From CATOSD01 sp965226695 (GTDB taxonomy: Bacteria > Chloroflexota > Dehalococcoidia > Lucifugimonadales > CATOSD01), in assembly GCA_965226695.1 (NCBI GenBank), contig OZ245405.1, positions 3,596,001-3,660,000 of the forward strand: 64,000 nt of DNA, written 5' to 3'. Numbering within the stretch: position 1 is the first letter of the stretch; every line of letters starts with the position of its first letter. The notes beneath the pieces are model-generated. The model saw only the letters and a list, made by a program, of their open reading frames with translations, had not been told where the DNA came from and made no database searches. The translations under genes and the position numbers were made by a program. This document shows, piece by piece, positions 49,796 through 57,120 of the stretch.

Positions 49796-51331
49796 TTACC
49801 AGGAGTTGAGGAGGTTGCGGTGCGTGCTCCACACCGTGGTCTTGACGACGAGGCAGTTCTCGGAGAGCGCCCACGGATCGATCTCGCCGCGGACGACCCA
49901 CCCGGTCTCGTGCTCGGCGACGTGGGCGCAGTAGGCGAGGTCGAGGATCTCCCGCTGCAGCTCGCGGTAGCCGTCAGCCTGGTCGCCCGGCTCCGAGGCG
50001 GCGACGGCCTGAATCCGTCTCGCCAGCTCGGGGTCGCGCAGGACGAGCCCGCCGTGGATGCCGATCGGCGGGTCGTAGTCGTGCCCGAGGTCGTAGCGCG
50101 CCTCCGTCAGCGCGTGGCCGCAGTCGTCCAGGAACCACATCGGCGGCCGGCCGCCGATCGCGCCGATGGGGTCGGGCCAGCGCAGGAGGCGCGCCTCGGC
50201 GCGCACCCCGATCGCGGCGAGTGCCGGGAGCGCGATCTCCGCGAAGCGCAGCGACTCGTAGGTCGGGTCGATGTAGAGCTCCGTCTCGACGCCGTCTGGG
50301 TAGCCGCTCGCCGCCACCAGCTCGCGCGCCCGCGCGGCATCCGTGTCGTAGCTCCAGAGATCGGGAGCGTGGTGCTTGGAGACACTCGTCACCGGGCTCC
50401 GGCTCTGGCGCGCGTAGCCGTGGTAGACCTGCTCGAGGATGCGACCGTAGGGGAGCGCGCAGCAGACCGCCTGCCGGAGCCTGGCGTCGTCGAAGGGGGG
50501 CGCCGTGAAGTCGAACTGGAGCGTCGAGTGGTTGGCGCGGACGCGGTGGATCGTGAACTCGGGCCGCCCCTCGAAGCGAGCGAGTTCCTCCGGGTAGAGG
50601 CCTGTGAGGAAGTTCGCGTCGCCACGCTCGACCATGCGCAGCGCCTGCTCCCGCGTCTCCACCCCCAGTTGCACCAGCGCCTCGATGCCCGGGCGGCCGG
50701 CCCAGTACTCGTCGCGGGCGCGCATCGCCAGAACGTCTCCCTCCTGGCTCTCCAGCGCGAACGCCCCGAAGCCTGAGGGGTGCCGCGACAGCCACTCGGT
50801 CGCCCACGGGTCCTCGCCGGTGGCGTGCCGTCGCGCCTCCGTCGAATCGAAGATCTGGTTGGTGGAGAAGATGAGGTACTGCGGCAACTCGGGGTTCGGA
50901 CGCCTGAGTTCGATGCGGAGCGTGTGCTCGTCCACGACCTGCACGTCGCGCGCCTCGCCGACGCCGGCCATGCGCCGTGACCGCCAGCGCCCCACCCGCC
51001 TCAGGGCGTAGGCGCGCTCCCAGCTCCACCGCACGTCCTCGGCGGTGAGCTCGCGGCCGTGGTGGCTGAGCACGCCGGGGCGCAGCCGTACGGTCCAGCT
51101 TCGAGCATCGGGCGATCCCTCCCACGACTCGGCCAGCCGCGGCAGCAGCTTCGAGGCCACGGGGCGGCGTACGCCCCCCTCCACGGCGATGCGCGGGCTC
51201 GTGAGCGGCTCGTAGGCGGTGTGGATGGTGTGGTTCTGCGCGACGTGGGATCCGTCGGTGTCCCACCCGTCGCGCACGGCGCCGAGCGAATGCGGCATGA
51301 CGAGGCGGCTGCGGGAGGGAGCGTGCGACAT
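49796..51331 (-). CDS. Family-5 solute-binding protein homologue without signal peptide
   Basis: This 511-residue peptide-binding-protein homologue shows PRLAESWEGSPDARSWTVRLRPGVLSHHGRELTAEDVRWSWERA and later ARLRQAVCCALPYGRIL. It starts directly with MSHAPSRSRLVMPHSLGAV, with no hydrophobic signal, Tat motif or lipobox. Its ATG follows the TAG of the upstream paralogue with no gap (TAGATG), showing tight coupling. It is more distant from the other two signal-less copies than they are from each other. No transporter subunits are near. Function is unresolved. Confidence 0.8.
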   Translation of the reverse strand: MSHAPSRSRLVMPHSLGAVRDGWDTDGSHVAQNHTIHTAYEPLTSPRIAVEGGVRRPVASKLLPRLAESWEGSPDARSWTVRLRPGVLSHHGRELTAEDVRWSWERAYALRRVGRWRSRRMAGVGEARDVQVVDEHTLRIELRRPNPELPQYLIFSTNQIFDSTEARRHATGEDPWATEWLSRHPSGFGAFALESQEGDVLAMRARDEYWAGRPGIEALVQLGVETREQALRMVERGDANFLTGLYPEELARFEGRPEFTIHRVRANHSTLQFDFTAPPFDDARLRQAVCCALPYGRILEQVYHGYARQSRSPVTSVSKHHAPDLWSYDTDAARARELVAASGYPDGVETELYIDPTYESLRFAEIALPALAAIGVRAEARLLRWPDPIGAIGGRPPMWFLDDCGHALTEARYDLGHDYDPPIGIHGGLVLRDPELARRIQAVAASEPGDQADGYRELQREILDLAYCAHVAEHETGWVVRGEIDPWALSENCLVVKTTVWSTHRNLLNSW

Positions 51332-52861
51332 CTATTCCCCCGCCCAGCGCATCTCGGCGAACGGGAGCCGGTTGTCCGGGTACCAGCGGTAGCCTTCGAG
51401 CTCCCCGACGTGCGCCACGTGGAAGCGGATGTTGCAGAGCGGGATCAGGACCGCGTCCGCGTTGTGCAGGCGCTGGACCCGCCGGACCGCCTCCTCCCAG
51501 GGGCGGCCGTGGCCGGCCTCGACCATGAAGCGGAGGGCGTCGAAGAACTCCTCGTTCTGGTAGTGGAAGGGGAAGAGCCGCATGCGGCCGGGTCCCCAGT
51601 CGTGGACGTAGGCGTAGTTGGGGTCGGAGACGCGCATCCCGCGCCCGTCCGGAAACCCGCGCAGCATGATCGGCGCGGCATTGCCGGCGCGGATCTCGCC
51701 CGCCAGGTCGGCGCTGTCGAGGTTGAGCCTCACGCCGATGCGCGAGAGCCCGTCGGCGACCACTTCGGCGACGGCGTCGAATCCGTCGGAGGGCAGCACA
51801 CGCAGCGTCGTCTCGAAGCCGCCCGCTCCCTTCGAGGCGGCGAGCAGCTCGCGCGCCCGCGCGACGTCCTCCTCGTAGGGCCAGCTGGTGGGGTCGTAGC
51901 CGGGGGAGTCGCTGCGCACCCAGCTGTGCCAGCGCTCGGTCCGTCCGTCGAACGCCGACCCGAGCACCGCCGCGTAGGGCGTCGCGTGCGCGATCGCCTG
52001 CCGGACCAGCGGGTCGTCGAGCGGCTCCGCGGTCGGATCGAGGTGGAGCGCGATGCCCGAGAACGAGGCCGGCTGCACGCGGAGCCGCGTCGCGCCACCG
52101 CGGGGCCGGGTGATCGTCGGCAGCTCCGCGGCCGCGACGTTGGGTACGAGGTCCACCTCGCCCGAGAGCAGCCCCGCGAGTGCCTCCGCGCGCGAGTCGT
52201 AGCGCCGGAGGTGCACCTCGCCGATCGGGGGGCGGCCGCGCCAGTAGCGCTCGCGCGCCGCGATCGTGATGCCGTCGTCGTCGCGCTCGACGAGCCGGTA
52301 GGGCCCGTACCCCACCGAGCGCCCGCCGATCAGTTCCTTCGCCCAGGGGTCGTCATCGGTTAGCTGGGGCAGCACCGCGGCGCTGTCGTAGAGGCCGGGG
52401 GTGTTCTGCGCCATGGTGCGGGGGAGCGCCGGATTGGGGGCGCTCAGGTGGAAGGCGACCGTGTAGCGGTCGATGACCTCGATATCTTCCCAGTCCTGCA
52501 GCGAGGAGATGCGCGCCACCCATTTCCCCACGTCGCGCAGGCCGAAGGCGCGCTCCCAGCCCCAGCGAACGTCCTCGGCGGTCAGCTCATTCCCGTCCTC
52601 GGAGTAGACGCCCGCCCGGACGCGGAAGGTGCAGGTGCGCCCGTCCTCAGACCACCACCACGCCTCCGCGAGCACCGGGCGGAGCCGGTGCCAGTCGGCT
52701 CGCGAGACCCCGCGCTCGTCGAGGTAGGCGCGCGGCGAGGTGAGCTGATCGTAGAAGCTCCCCACGAGATCGGCGCCCGCGGAGTCGCGGAATCCGGCCG
52801 GCTGCTCGCAGTCGAAGATGCGGGGAGCCGTGTCGATGCCCACTCGCAGCGTCCGAGCCAC
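51332..52861 (-). CDS. Family-5 solute-binding protein homologue without signal peptide
   Basis: This 509-residue protein is the close paralogue of the product of 5735-7270; they share blocks such as WSEDGRTCTFRVRAGV, LRDVGKWVARISS, APNPALPRTMAQ and HDWGPGRMRLFPF. The GTG at 52861 (VARTLRVGIDTAP) sits 5 nt after AAGGGGG and aligns with the paralogue start. A GTG at 52927 would add 22 Pro/Gly/Arg-rich residues, not a signal peptide. TAGAGT on the minus strand about 10 nt before that GTG is a candidate -10. It forms a tandem pair with the next gene. Export route and solute are unknown. Confidence 0.8.
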   Translation of the reverse strand: MARTLRVGIDTAPRIFDCEQPAGFRDSAGADLVGSFYDQLTSPRAYLDERGVSRADWHRLRPVLAEAWWWSEDGRTCTFRVRAGVYSEDGNELTAEDVRWGWERAFGLRDVGKWVARISSLQDWEDIEVIDRYTVAFHLSAPNPALPRTMAQNTPGLYDSAAVLPQLTDDDPWAKELIGGRSVGYGPYRLVERDDDGITIAARERYWRGRPPIGEVHLRRYDSRAEALAGLLSGEVDLVPNVAAAELPTITRPRGGATRLRVQPASFSGIALHLDPTAEPLDDPLVRQAIAHATPYAAVLGSAFDGRTERWHSWVRSDSPGYDPTSWPYEEDVARARELLAASKGAGGFETTLRVLPSDGFDAVAEVVADGLSRIGVRLNLDSADLAGEIRAGNAAPIMLRGFPDGRGMRVSDPNYAYVHDWGPGRMRLFPFHYQNEEFFDALRFMVEAGHGRPWEEAVRRVQRLHNADAVLIPLCNIRFHVAHVGELEGYRWYPDNRLPFAEMRWAGE

Positions 52862-52961
52862 GATCACCCCCTTCGGCCCCCGGGGCCCCGGGCGGGCCTG
52901 CGGGCCCTCGGGCGCGGGAACCCGCACCGGAGACGCACTCTACCGCGTCTGCGCCGTCGCT

Positions 52962-53303
52962 TCATGAGCCGGCCGCGGGACGGAAGACCGCGAGCCAGAC
53001 CGTGTCCTCGCCCGGCGCGGTCCACGCGACCCGGTGGCGGAGCCCGGCCGGCAGGTCGACCCACTCGCCCGGCGCCAGCTCGAGCAGCGCCCCGTCGGGA
53101 AACTCGAGCCGGGCAGCGCCCGCCACGAGCAGCACCCACTCGTCCGCCTCCTGCTCGTACCACTCTCCGGCGGTGGTCGCATGCCCCCGTGAGACGATGC
53201 GCTCGATGCGGACCGAGGCCCCCTCCGCGAGCACGGTCGTGAGCTCCTCGGGTAGCTCGCGGGGGATGCCGGCGCCGAGTTCGCCCCGGGGGAGTGCCGT
53301 CAT
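52962..53303 (-). CDS. Cupin-domain protein
   Basis: This 113-residue single-domain cupin has the two motifs as SRGHATTAGEWYEQEADEWVLLVAG and LELAPGEWVDLPAGLRHRVAWT. The residues GH...E and H are partly conserved, so a metal site is possible. The C-terminus reads TVWLAVFRP. The ATG overlaps the upstream acetyltransferase stop (ATGA), so the pair is co-translated. Substrate unknown. Confidence 0.85.
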   Translation of the reverse strand: MTALPRGELGAGIPRELPEELTTVLAEGASVRIERIVSRGHATTAGEWYEQEADEWVLLVAGAARLEFPDGALLELAPGEWVDLPAGLRHRVAWTAPGEDTVWLAVFRPAAGS

Positions 53304-53869
53304 CGGCATTCCGCGCCGCCGCCGGGGGAGAGTTTCAGGCGCATCACGTGCCGCCGGCGGCCGGCCCGTCCCACCTCGGTGAAGCCGGCCTCGAGGAAGG
53401 TGGGGCGGAGTCCCATGAAGCGGTAGCTCGGCGAGTCGGGGTCGACCGCATATCCTTCGATCACGTCCGCTCCGTGCTCGCGTGCGAGCGCCATGGCGGC
53501 CTTGAGCAGCCGTGCGGTGATGCCGCGGCCGCGGAGCCGCCTCACAGCGAAGAAGCAGACGACGGACCAGACCGAGACGGCCTCGGGCTCGGCGCATCCG
53601 CCGAGGGCGCGGTAGCTCTCGCGGGGGGCGATCGAACACCAGGCGACCGGCTCGCCCTCCTCGTAGGCGAGCAGCCCCACCGGCGGCCCCTTCTCGACGA
53701 TCCGCCGAAGGGCGTCGCGCTTCGCGGCGTTGCTCCCGCGCCCGCCCGGCCGCCACGCCATGCACCAGCAGTAGCTCGGTCCGCCACGCGCCTCGAAGAG
53801 CCGTCTCAGGTCCGACCATCGATCGGCCGTCACCGCGCGGAAGGCGAGGGCAGGGTCGGGGTCGGACAC
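53300..53869 (-). CDS. GNAT family N-acetyltransferase
   Basis: This 189-residue GNAT-fold protein has ESYRALGGCAEPEAVSVWSVVCFFAVRRLRGRGITARLLKAAMALAREHGADVIEGYAVD, in which RRLRGRGI is the acetyl-CoA pyrophosphate-binding loop. The N-terminal GPSYCWCMAWRPGG is characteristic of a subgroup sometimes annotated as acetyltransferase with a Cys-rich start. The GTG at 53869 is supported by GGAGGGA at 5 nt, and TATCAT on the minus strand is a likely -10. It is coupled to the cupin gene. The acceptor substrate is unknown. Confidence 0.87.
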   Translation of the reverse strand: MSDPDPALAFRAVTADRWSDLRRLFEARGGPSYCWCMAWRPGGRGSNAAKRDALRRIVEKGPPVGLLAYEEGEPVAWCSIAPRESYRALGGCAEPEAVSVWSVVCFFAVRRLRGRGITARLLKAAMALAREHGADVIEGYAVDPDSPSYRFMGLRPTFLEAGFTEVGRAGRRRHVMRLKLSPGGGAECR

Positions 53870-53892
53870 GCATCTCCCTCCGGCCTCCGGCG

Positions 53893-53898
53893 ATGATA
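53893..53898 (-). promoter_or_regulatory. Candidate -10 element (TATCAT) for acetyltransferase-cupin
   Basis: Minus-strand TATCAT lies 24 nt before the GTG at 53869, giving a short leader that contains GGAGGGA. Confidence 0.35.
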
Positions 53899-53950
53899 CC
53901 GTTGCAGAGACGGGCATCATGCTGGCGCCGGCGGGGCGAGGAGGTGCGAG

Positions 53951-55156
53951 ATGGATTTCAACGACTCCCCTGAGGAGGCGACGTTCCGGCAGCAGGTGCG
54001 CGACTTCGTCGACGAGAGCTTCGAGCCGCGCCTCGCGCCGGCGGGTTGGCAGCAGTACCCGGATCCGCGCGACGAGACGGAGGCCGAGCTGCTCCGCGAG
54101 TGGCGCGGTGCCCTCGGCAAGCGGGGGTGGATCGCACCCCACTGGCCGCAGGAGTTCGGCGGCGCCGGCCTCACGGCGATGGAGCAGTTCATTTTCAACG
54201 AGGAGATGGCGAAGACCCGAGCCCCCGAGGTCGGCGGCATCGGGATGAACATGGTCGGCCCCACGCTGATCCGCCACGGCTCCGAGCAGCAGAAGGAGAC
54301 GCACCTCCCGCGCATCACGTCCAATCGGACGATCTGGTGCCAGGGCTACTCCGAGCCGGGAGCCGGGTCGGATCTCGCGTCTCTGCAAACGCGCGCCGTG
54401 CGCGACGGTGACGAGTACGTCGTGAACGGGCAGAAGGTGTGGAACACTGTCGGGCACAAGGCCGATTGGATGCTCCTTCTCGCCCGCACCGACCCGGAGG
54501 CGCCGAAGCATCGGGGCATCACGATGTTCCTGCTCGACATGCGGGCGCCCGGCATCACCACGCAGCCGATCGTCACCGCGAAGGAGACCCCGGGCATCAT
54601 CGAGTGGGACATCAACGAGGTCTTCTTCGAGGACGTCCGCATCCCGGCCGCGAACCGAGTCGGCGAGGAGAACCGCGGCTGGTACCACGCAACGACGCTG
54701 CTCGACCTGGAGCGTAGCCGCATCGGCGCCTCGATCGCTCTCATGCAGGAGGTGGAGTCGCTCGTCGCGTACGTGCGAGCCGGACAGCGGGGGGAGGAGC
54801 CCCTCGCGGACGGTGCGGGGCGGGTCCGCGAACTCACCGACGCGGCGATCGCCGCGCAGGTGTCCAGGCTGATGGCGTACCGCGTGGTGAGCATGCTGAA
54901 GCGCGGGGACCTTCCCAACTACGAGGCGTCGATCAAGAAGCTCTTCACCTCGGAGACCGCGCAGGGGCTGACGCGGACGGCGATGAAGCTGATCGGGCTC
55001 TACGGGAACCTCTGGCGGACGTCTCCGTGCGCGCCGCGCGAGGGGCGGATCCCGTACCGCTACGTTGCGATGGTCCCGACGACGATCGCCGGCGGCACCT
55101 CCGAGATCCAGCGCAACATCATCTCCACAAGGGGGCTCGGCCTCCCCCGCGGCTGA
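53951..55156 (+). CDS. Acyl-CoA dehydrogenase
   Basis: This 401-residue FAD enzyme shares the plan of the gene at 43632: GWIAPHWPQEFGGAGLTAMEQFIFNEEMAK, GYSEPGAGSDLASLQTRAVRDGDEYVVNGQKVWNT, a helical C-domain and the ending SEIQRNIISTRGLGLPRG. GAGGAGG lies 6 nt before the ATG. It is divergent from the acetyltransferase operon. Two such paralogues in 11 kb fit an organism that degrades fatty or branched acids, an inference. Confidence 0.92.
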   Translation: MDFNDSPEEATFRQQVRDFVDESFEPRLAPAGWQQYPDPRDETEAELLREWRGALGKRGWIAPHWPQEFGGAGLTAMEQFIFNEEMAKTRAPEVGGIGMNMVGPTLIRHGSEQQKETHLPRITSNRTIWCQGYSEPGAGSDLASLQTRAVRDGDEYVVNGQKVWNTVGHKADWMLLLARTDPEAPKHRGITMFLLDMRAPGITTQPIVTAKETPGIIEWDINEVFFEDVRIPAANRVGEENRGWYHATTLLDLERSRIGASIALMQEVESLVAYVRAGQRGEEPLADGAGRVRELTDAAIAAQVSRLMAYRVVSMLKRGDLPNYEASIKKLFTSETAQGLTRTAMKLIGLYGNLWRTSPCAPREGRIPYRYVAMVPTTIAGGTSEIQRNIISTRGLGLPRG

Positions 55157-55244
55157 CGCGATGCGCCGGCGCCCGCCCGCGCCGATGCGGGTCGGGCGCC
55201 GGCGAAACCCGCCGCGCGTCTCCACGCTCTCCGCGGGAAGAGGG

Positions 55245-55565
55245 CTACGCCCCGGGCGACCTGTAGGGCACGCGCTTTGCGACCGCCTCGTCCACGGTCT
55301 CCGGCGTCAGGAGCACGGTGATGTTGACGTTGATGGCGCCCACCGAGCTGATCGCGAGCGAGACTGCGGCCGCCGAGGCGTCGTCGGGGAGATCGGCGAT
55401 CATGTAGAGGTCGCACTCCCCGAACGCGTAGTAGAAGGCCTCCAGTCGCCCTCCGACGCTCCCGATCGTCTCCGAGAGCGCCTCCCGGCGCCGCGTGCCC
55501 CCCTCCTTGATGAGGCCCGCCAGGCCGTCGCGGGAGTAGCCCGCTCGCAACAAGTACTTCGCCAT
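55245..55565 (-). CDS. GYD-domain protein
   Basis: This 106-residue ferredoxin-like protein has AKYLLRAGYSRDGLAGLIKEGGTRRREAL, the GYD/DUF of small homo-oligomeric proteins, then AFYYAFGECDLYMIADLPDDASAAAVSLAI and INVNITVLLTPETVDEAV. Function is not established. The ATG at 55565 has GGGAGG upstream; TACGAT on the minus strand 38-43 nt before it is a likely -10. Confidence 0.88.
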   Translation of the reverse strand: MAKYLLRAGYSRDGLAGLIKEGGTRRREALSETIGSVGGRLEAFYYAFGECDLYMIADLPDDASAAAVSLAISSVGAINVNITVLLTPETVDEAVAKRVPYRSPGA

Positions 55566-55602
55566 ATCGCACCTCCCGAGTGAATGCCCCCGGACGGGGG
55601 AA

Positions 55603-55608
55603 ATCGTA
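55603..55608 (-). promoter_or_regulatory. Candidate -10 element (TACGAT) for the GYD gene
   Basis: On the minus strand TACGAT precedes the GYD ATG by 37 nt. It is the same hexamer as at 23142, 38144 and 43031. Confidence 0.4.
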
Positions 55609-55667
55609 GGCAAGACGGCCCAGCCTCGGTCAAGCCCCGCGGCCCCCGACGGCGCCAGGGTATAGGG

Positions 55668-57050
55668 TCAGCCGGCGAGCAGCGGGCGCAGATCGCGGAC
55701 GTCGCCGACCGTCTCGAGTTCCCAGATGGTCGCGACGAGCGCGCGCGCCCGCTCCGCGCCCAGCACCGGCGCGAGCAGGTCCATGGCCTTCGCCTCGACC
55801 TCGGAGCGCGTCATCGGGTTGTCGGCGGTGCCGCGCACGGCGCGCGTGCGGTGCGCGAGGCTCCGGCCGTCGGTCGTGTCGATCTCGACGATCGCCTGGC
55901 GCCTGGGCCGAGCGGTCCCGAGCTCCTCGTCGTGTACCAGGCTCAGTCGCTCGCGCAGCGCCAGAACCTCGGGGTCGTGCATCCGCTCGTAGTCGTGCGC
56001 CGAGGCGAAGCCGAGATCGCCATCGAGGAGCATCACGGCCACCAGGTGCTGCGCGTTGATGTCCGGCATCGAGCGGTCGTCGACGACGTGCGCCTCGATG
56101 TTGGGCAGCCGCACCCGGACGCGCGCGATCGCCTCGGGCTCGATCCGGTGCTCAGCGCGGAGCCGCTGGGCGGAGTCGAGCGCCGCCTGGATCGGCGAGC
56201 CGACCGGCCACTTCTTGATGTTGGCATGAAGGATCTCGTAGCGGCTGCCGAGATCGCGCGTGAGCAGCGCCGGATCCGGCTCCTCCGAGAACGCCTCGAA
56301 GAAGTTGCGGGGTCCGGAGAACACGTCGTCGACGCCGCTGAAGCCGAAGGCCACGAGCGAGGCGGCGAGCACGCCGCGGCTCGCCGGCATCGCGCCGAAG
56401 TGGAACGCCTTCTCGATGTGCTCCTCGTCGCGCGCCCAGGAGGTGATGCCGGCGGCCTGCTGTGCGGCGTACGAGAGCAGCCACCGGCTGCGCGGCGCAT
56501 CGAGGCCGGCGAGCGCGCCCGCCGCGGCGGCGGCGCCGAAGAGACCGCCGAAGGCGTGGGTGGAGTGCCCCGCCGCGTATAGCGCGTCGCGGCCGAGCGA
56601 CATCGTGCTGCGCGCACAGAGCTCGTAGCCCAGCACGACTGCGCGCAGAAGCTCGATGCCGGGACGCCCCTCCCTCTCCGCCATCGCGAGCGCGGCCGGG
56701 ATCACGGCGCAGCCGGGGTGCGTGAAGGAGGGCGCGTGCGAGTCGTCCGTCTCGTCAGCGTGCGCCGTCATACCGTTCGCAAAGGCGGCAAGCTCGGCCG
56801 ATGCGAGAAGCGCGGTGCCGGCGATGCTCGCCTCCGCCTCCGCCTGCGCCCGCTGCGCGCGCACGTAAGCGACGCCGAGTTCGCCGGGACGCAGCCGCGA
56901 GCCGGAAATCATCGCCGCGAGCGTGTCGAGAGTGTGGTGCTTCGCCTTCTCGGCGACCTCCGGCGGCAGCGGTCGTTCGCAGGCGTGGGCGATCCATGCG
57001 GCGAGGTCGCGCATGACGTCGCTGATCTGGTTCGTTCGCTCGCCGCTCAC
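55668..57050 (-). CDS. MmgE/PrpD family protein
   Basis: This 460-residue protein matches the MmgE/PrpD (2-methylcitrate dehydratase-like) family: KHHTLDTLAAMISGSRLRPGE, FANGMTAHADETDDSHAPSFTHPGCAVIPAALAMAE, HSTHAFGGLFGAAAAAGALAGLD and YEILHANIKKWPVGSPIQAALD are the standard blocks. Family members dehydrate 2-methylcitrate, cis-aconitate or related acids; no methylcitrate cycle genes are adjacent, although a PEP-mutase-like lyase occurs at 3560. The GTG start has GGAG 5 nt upstream. A specific reaction cannot be assigned. Confidence 0.9.
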   Translation of the reverse strand: MSGERTNQISDVMRDLAAWIAHACERPLPPEVAEKAKHHTLDTLAAMISGSRLRPGELGVAYVRAQRAQAEAEASIAGTALLASAELAAFANGMTAHADETDDSHAPSFTHPGCAVIPAALAMAEREGRPGIELLRAVVLGYELCARSTMSLGRDALYAAGHSTHAFGGLFGAAAAAGALAGLDAPRSRWLLSYAAQQAAGITSWARDEEHIEKAFHFGAMPASRGVLAASLVAFGFSGVDDVFSGPRNFFEAFSEEPDPALLTRDLGSRYEILHANIKKWPVGSPIQAALDSAQRLRAEHRIEPEAIARVRVRLPNIEAHVVDDRSMPDINAQHLVAVMLLDGDLGFASAHDYERMHDPEVLALRERLSLVHDEELGTARPRRQAIVEIDTTDGRSLAHRTRAVRGTADNPMTRSEVEAKAMDLLAPVLGAERARALVATIWELETVGDVRDLRPLLAG

Positions 57051-57120
57051 GCCCGCTCCTCCCCGCCGCGCAGCGGAGCCTACACGGCTCGCCCGCTCGA
57101 CGCCCCGTGGCTGCGCGCCC

